Shown: piece by piece, positions 60,071 to 64,000 of the stretch
Layout of the letters: the number at the start of each line of letters is the position of its first letter
Numbering within the stretch: position 1 is the first letter of the stretch
DNA from: Diphasiastrum complanatum
Lineage: Eukaryota; Streptophyta; Lycopodiopsida; Lycopodiales; Lycopodiaceae
Assembly (NCBI GenBank): GCA_029204225.1
Contig: CM055106.1
Location: forward strand, 42,116,368-42,180,367
Length of the DNA: 64,000 nucleotides
Reading direction: 5' to 3'
Program-made: the position numbers and the translations under genes
Notes under the pieces: generated by a model
Databases searched by the model: none
Told to the model about the DNA's origin: nothing
The model's input: only the letters and a program-made list of their open reading frames with translations

Positions 60071-60454
60071 TGAGTTACATCATTCTTGTGCATAAGTCTT
60101 TTTCCTAGGAAAGTTTTAATGTAGGAAGTTTTCAGACTTTGTGAAGATACATTATCAATGTTGCAGCTTAATAAGATAGAGAACATGTCCTATACGAAGG
60201 TGAATTTGTTTGATAGTTCTGTCCTTGCTCCTTTTCTGCAATTTATTTGCCAAATGATTAAGGTATCATGGTTCCCAAATGTTTCATTTCAGGAATATTT
60301 GGATTATGATTTGAATCGATCAAAAATTTGTTTCAGAGATTTGAATTGGGCTACTTTTGAAGGTTCATAAAAAGAGGGGGAAAAATAAGGCTTCAGGATA
60401 TCTTATCCTGTGATTTTCTCTTAGGCAGTCTAATCTATATGCTAACCTTAGTTG

Positions 60455-61135
60455 CCCGTTCCGGAACGAATGCGTTCTGGAACGCGTTCCAGAACGTGTT
60501 CCGTTGAAAAGAAAAACATATTTTTCTACAAAGGATTTTTATCCGTTAATTATCGCTTCCGGATATTGAGGATGGCAAATTGGTAAGATGGCGGAGTTTA
60601 CAACACTTCAAGAAGGGTAGAACGCATTTACAACAAACCAGCCCCAGAGATATGCAGCATCACAAGGAATCATTTTCTATAATCCAGCTGTAAAGAAGAT
60701 TGTAAGGTGGAATAGTGTAGCTGAAGAACACACAATTCTAGATGTTATCTTATAAAGAATGGTAAATTGCAAATGCAAGATCCTATGTAAATCATGCAAA
60801 TAGAGATCAATCTGTCACTTCAATATGTTAACAAGTATCGAGTTTCAGGACTGTAAATACTTGTCCAGATAGGACAATTATGTTTTGAGATACAAGAGCT
60901 CCAGCTGCAACCATGGCGCCTTCTTCCACAACCACCCCATCTAGAAGAGTTGCTCCCATCCCCACAAACGACTGGTCTTATATGTTTACAATGCAACGAG
61001 CGTCTAAACGAGCGGCCCAGCAGGGTCTTTAATCTTTTTTTTTTTAACCTACACTAAATCGTTCTGACCCAGTACGTTCCGGAACAGACGGAACGGAACG
61101 TTCCAACCCATTTTGGTTGGAATGGGCTTCTAAGA
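60455..61135. repeat. Pair of GTTCCGGAACG-type islands about 600 bp apart
   Basis: 60466-60510 and 61071-61130 contain GTTCCGGAACG, GGAACGCGTTCC, CGTTCCGGAACAG and GGAACGTTCC. GCTAAC words lie outside both islands (60441 and 61138). The sequence between has no credible ORF. This could be a small element with palindromic ends. Confidence 0.5.
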
Positions 61136-61232
61136 TGCTAACATAGAACCATAGTAGCCTGTTCCAGAAGGGAACCTGAATTTTTTTTTGTTTTTTTCGT
61201 CTTTAATAAAACTGCAGATTGAGTAGCAGTCA

Positions 61233-61445
61233 ATGAACAAAATTAATTTGTGCATAAAATACAATCATTTGTGCATACATTACAAACATGATCCTTTGGT
61301 TACGCTTCATCATACATGTGAAAAATCTAATATCTATGGGAGTGATGCTGATCTTACAGAAAAGGTAGTGTGTTTGATTATGAAGGTGAGGCTGGTACAA
61401 ATTTGTGTCAAAATGATGAGAACGAAAATGGCAATGGTTGCATGA
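61233..61445 (+). other. Short open frame without recognised domain
   Basis: 70 codons, Lys/Met-rich, in AT-rich intron sequence. Probably chance. Confidence 0.15.
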
Positions 61446-61505
61446 ATAGTAATATGAATAAGTTCTTCATAACAACGTTTGAATCTCTCAATGTAACATG
61501 CATAG

Positions 61506-61690
61506 GTCCCGCGGTACCGGGTACCGCGGATCCCGGTACAGCGGAACCATACCGGTCCAATTTTTTTTTTTTTTTTACGAAAATAACATGGAAAAAAACT
61601 TTAAATTTTTTTTTATTATGGTGCCGCCCTGGTACCGCGGATCTGAGGGCGGCACCATAATGGCGGCACCAGGGGATTCTATGGTAACAT
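61506..61690. repeat. GGTACCGCGG island, copy 1, with hairpin
   Basis: CCGCGGTACC-G-GGTACCGCGG (61510-61530) is nearly a perfect palindrome. After a T-run comes an exact 15-bp inverted repeat, TTATGGTGCCGCCCT at 61616-61630 and its complement at 61646-61660, with a 15-base loop. Confidence 0.75.
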
Positions 61691-61759
61691 GTTTCCCTAA
61701 AAAGCGGCACAACGATCGAAGAGGGGAGGTAGAAAAGCAAAAAAAGGAAGCTTTTTAGC

Positions 61760-62395
61760 TATTTTTTTGTTAATTTTTTGAAGATGTTTTGGGGTAATTC
61801 ATTTCGGAAAGTACTTATGGAAAGTACGATATGTTTTGACCCCAAGACCTTAGAATGGGTTTCCGAGCATAAGACATACATGGTACTAGGAGTGACAATA
61901 GGCACATGAAGTTGAATTGTTAGATGATTCAAATCCCATAATAGAACCAATTGGATATAAATAGATATAAGTTGGACTTTCAAAAGATTTGAGAAGATTA
62001 TGACTTACATATGTAAGTTATATTGCCAATTGATATGAATCAATTGTTAGGGCTTACAATATACATATTTAAGTTGTAAGTTAGACAAGCAGAAGATTTG
62101 AATCCAATAAGATTCAAAGTGAGTATGGCTGAAAATATCTTACGTCAATTGTACCAATCATCGCAAGAAGATCCAAACCCAAAAAATTCAAATCCATTGA
62201 AGCTTTGTGTAGACTAGGTAAACATTTAGACAATCAAAATGATTAGGATTGACAACTTATGTACGTAACTCAGCTTGCCAAATTTGAATCTTAAAAGATT
62301 TGAATCAACCAAGGTTATGATTATATATGTTTGTACATGTGATGTAGACCTGCTCTTGGGTGTTGATGAAGTGAGGTAGGAGCAGCGACACACGC
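61760..62395. other. Spacer between the two GGTACCGCGG islands
   Basis: AT-rich with repeated AAGATTTGAATC / GATTCAAATC words (61925-62300), no credible ORF. Confidence 0.4.
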
Positions 62396-62404
62396 AGACA
62401 TAGA

Positions 62405-62640
62405 GCCGTGGTATCGGGTACCGCGGATCCCGGATCCTGGTACCGCGGTACCATACCGGTCCCGCGGTACCAAAACAAATTTTTATTTATTTATTTATTT
62501 ATTATGGTGCCACCCTGGTACCGCAGATCTGAGGGCGGCACCTAATGGTGGTACCAAGGGATTCTATAATGGTGGTACCGCGGTTATGGTGCCGCCCAAA
62601 AATCTGCGGTACCAGGGCGGTACCATTTTTTTATATTTTT
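62405..62640. repeat. GGTACCGCGG island, copy 2
   Basis: The order of words is the same as in copy 1: GGTACCGCGGATCCCGG, then GGTACCGCGGTACC, an ATTT repeat, the GTGCC(G/A)CCCTGGTACCGC block and AAGGGATTCTAT. It continues with further GGTACC words. The hairpin arms are imperfect here. Confidence 0.7.
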
Positions 62641-62794
62641 TTCATATTTTTTTTTTAAAATTTAAAATTTTGTTTTTCTTAAAAAATTTAGTGGGCAATA
62701 TGGGTATCAGCTTGAAGTTCTTGACGAGAGTAGTGCATTTATGCAGGTTGCCAGTGCTTTCAGCTAGGGAAAAGACATTAATAAAGCTTCTTCT

Positions 62795-62821
62795 TCTTCT
62801 TCTCTCTCTCTCTCTCTCTCA
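62795..62821. repeat. (CTT)n(CT)n microsatellite
   Basis: CTTCTTCTTCTT followed by about nine CT units. Confidence 0.8.
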
Positions 62822-63117
62822 TCTTGCATAGAGCAAACCATTTCTAACTAACCATTCATCTTGCACAGAGCAAACCATTACTAACTAACCATTCAAATTG
62901 CACAGAGGAAAGCATTTGTAACCAACCATGATAAATTAGCCAGGACACCAAAAAACTGTAAAAATTATATACATATCAACTGCTGCCAATGTACATGATG
63001 TTGTATGTGTATCATTATCTACATGTCCAAACTAAACAAATCATCCCTTTGCGTGCCAGATGCATCTGCAGGGGTGTCAAATACAAACTCAGGCTCAGAG
63101 TCAATGCTTGGAGGCAT

Positions 63118-63486
63118 CTAAGACTCCTCCAAGTCTGGGCCAACGCCCGCCAATAGAGTCCTGGAAAAGGCATCAGTGCGTGCCCTCTTCAGAGGTCTGC
63201 CTCTGGGTCTGCCGGAAGGAACCCTCTGTGGTACACTCCTGCCTGGGGGTCTCCCTCTGCCACAAGGGGCACTCTGGGAACCGCCTACCTGTGATGCCCC
63301 GAGCTGTCGAACCCGTTGCGAGCCATCATAGGTCAAGGTGTGTCTCTGAGCAGTAGCCTCTGCCTCCCTCGCAGCCTCTGCCCAGCCATCATCATCAAGG
63401 GTCTCTGTGTTGCCGGCAGGACCGTGCTTAGTGGGACCCACTGTGCTATGCCTATATAGTGGTGGGGCTTCCCTCTTTCCATTCAC
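63118..63486 (-). other. Open frame with Gly/Arg/Pro-rich AT-hook-like tail
   Basis: 122 codons on the minus strand, including CGRGRPPGRSVPQRVPSGRP and RGRPLKRARTDAF. The composition matches the tail at 43971-44237 (GRPRG repeats), so both may be ends of the same transposon protein type. No catalytic motif is visible. Its GC content is well above the surrounding intron. Confidence 0.3.
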
Positions 63487-63489
63487 TCA

Positions 63490-64000
63490 GTCTACTCGGG
63501 AGTTGGTGGATGGAGAGCATGTGCATGAGCCAGGACGTATCTCCAGGCCAGGAGATGTGTGCTAGGGAGAGCCGAGTGCGATGGCTGGTGGTATGGGACG
63601 CCAATTATGTAGGAGGCTCAACTAGGCATGACTATGTCGATAGCTCCAGTGCATGGGGGTGGGTCGGTTGTGACCCTATGGATGGGCGGATACGGTGCGT
63701 CGTCCCTGGTATGGGATGTGCGGAACCTTCAAGGCAATCGGCCACCAGTCTTGCGCGGGTGCAGTCTGGCTTGGATACAGGGCAGCCGGAGGCAAAGGCG
63801 TAGGTGTCATGCTTCACTGCACAAACGACTCCACAGTGTCATGCGTTCATTTTTGTTTTTAAGGAGCGTACATCTTCATACGATGACGATGCGACAGGAA
63901 GGAAAAGTATTATGATCATCTATTAAAAGCCGATTTGGGTTTTCCCAAAGTGAGGTTCCTATAGCCCATCATGATTGAACTTTTGAAAATTATATACAAG
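63490..64000. other. Right end of window, unassigned
   Basis: GC-richer sequence to about 63830, then AT-rich. Short open frames on both strands have no recognised domain. No POP exon was found here. Confidence 0.35.

Larger units (their letters stand above)
54555..64000 (+). other. POP intron 6, incomplete, at least 9.4 kb
   Basis: Starts GTGAGA. It runs off the window without an acceptor that leads into the next conserved polymerase block. It contains the young copia element and several palindromic GC islands. Confidence 0.75.

Overview
The window looks like nuclear DNA of a land plant with a large, repeat-rich genome. The evidence is a plant organellar DNA polymerase gene broken by very long introns, dense nested Ty1/copia and Ty3/gypsy LTR retrotransposons, plant-type GT/AG splice sites and CT/GA microsatellites. 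The very long introns fit a gymnosperm, fern or lycophyte better than a small angiosperm genome, but the sequence alone does not decide this.

Layout. 1-16213: an old minus-strand Ty1/copia element (gag and protease at 15554-16213, integrase at 2106-2544 and 1-612). It is split by a complete but decayed Ty3/gypsy element (2545-15548, TSD GTAAC, 774-779 bp LTRs, gag-PR-RT-RH-INT plus an accessory ORF region after INT) and by a second gypsy fragment (1330-2105). 16331-29932: a block of four intron-containing, non-LTR genes, here called A (+), B (-), C (+) and D (-). B and C are divergent across an 860-bp intergenic region full of a repeated bidirectional motif. C encodes a histone H3-like fold followed by a Ulp1/C48-like cysteine protease core. 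B is interrupted a few bases after its start codon by a non-autonomous copia element (20553-25798, TSD GACGA), which itself carries a solo LTR (TSD CTCTT). This block is the best candidate for an undescribed multi-gene mobile element. 30319-38330: further nested copia and gypsy remains.

38331-64000: the only clearly conserved host gene, a plus-strand plant organellar DNA polymerase (POP, DNA polymerase I family). Six exons (39590-54554) encode the transit-peptide-like N terminus, a long variable region, the complete 3'-5' exonuclease domain and the first conserved block of the polymerase domain. The catalytic polymerase exons lie beyond the right edge. Exon phases agree at every junction, so the gene may be functional. 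One intron has a GC donor and cuts the gene immediately after the Exo I DTE motif. Intron 3 is about 8.0 kb and holds gypsy LTR, hAT-like and direct-repeat debris. Intron 6 is at least 9.4 kb and holds a young, nearly intact Ty1/copia element (54641-60065, 386-bp LTRs, TSD CTTGT). Both long introns also carry compact GC-rich islands built from short palindromic words.

No tRNA, rRNA or CRISPR features were seen.
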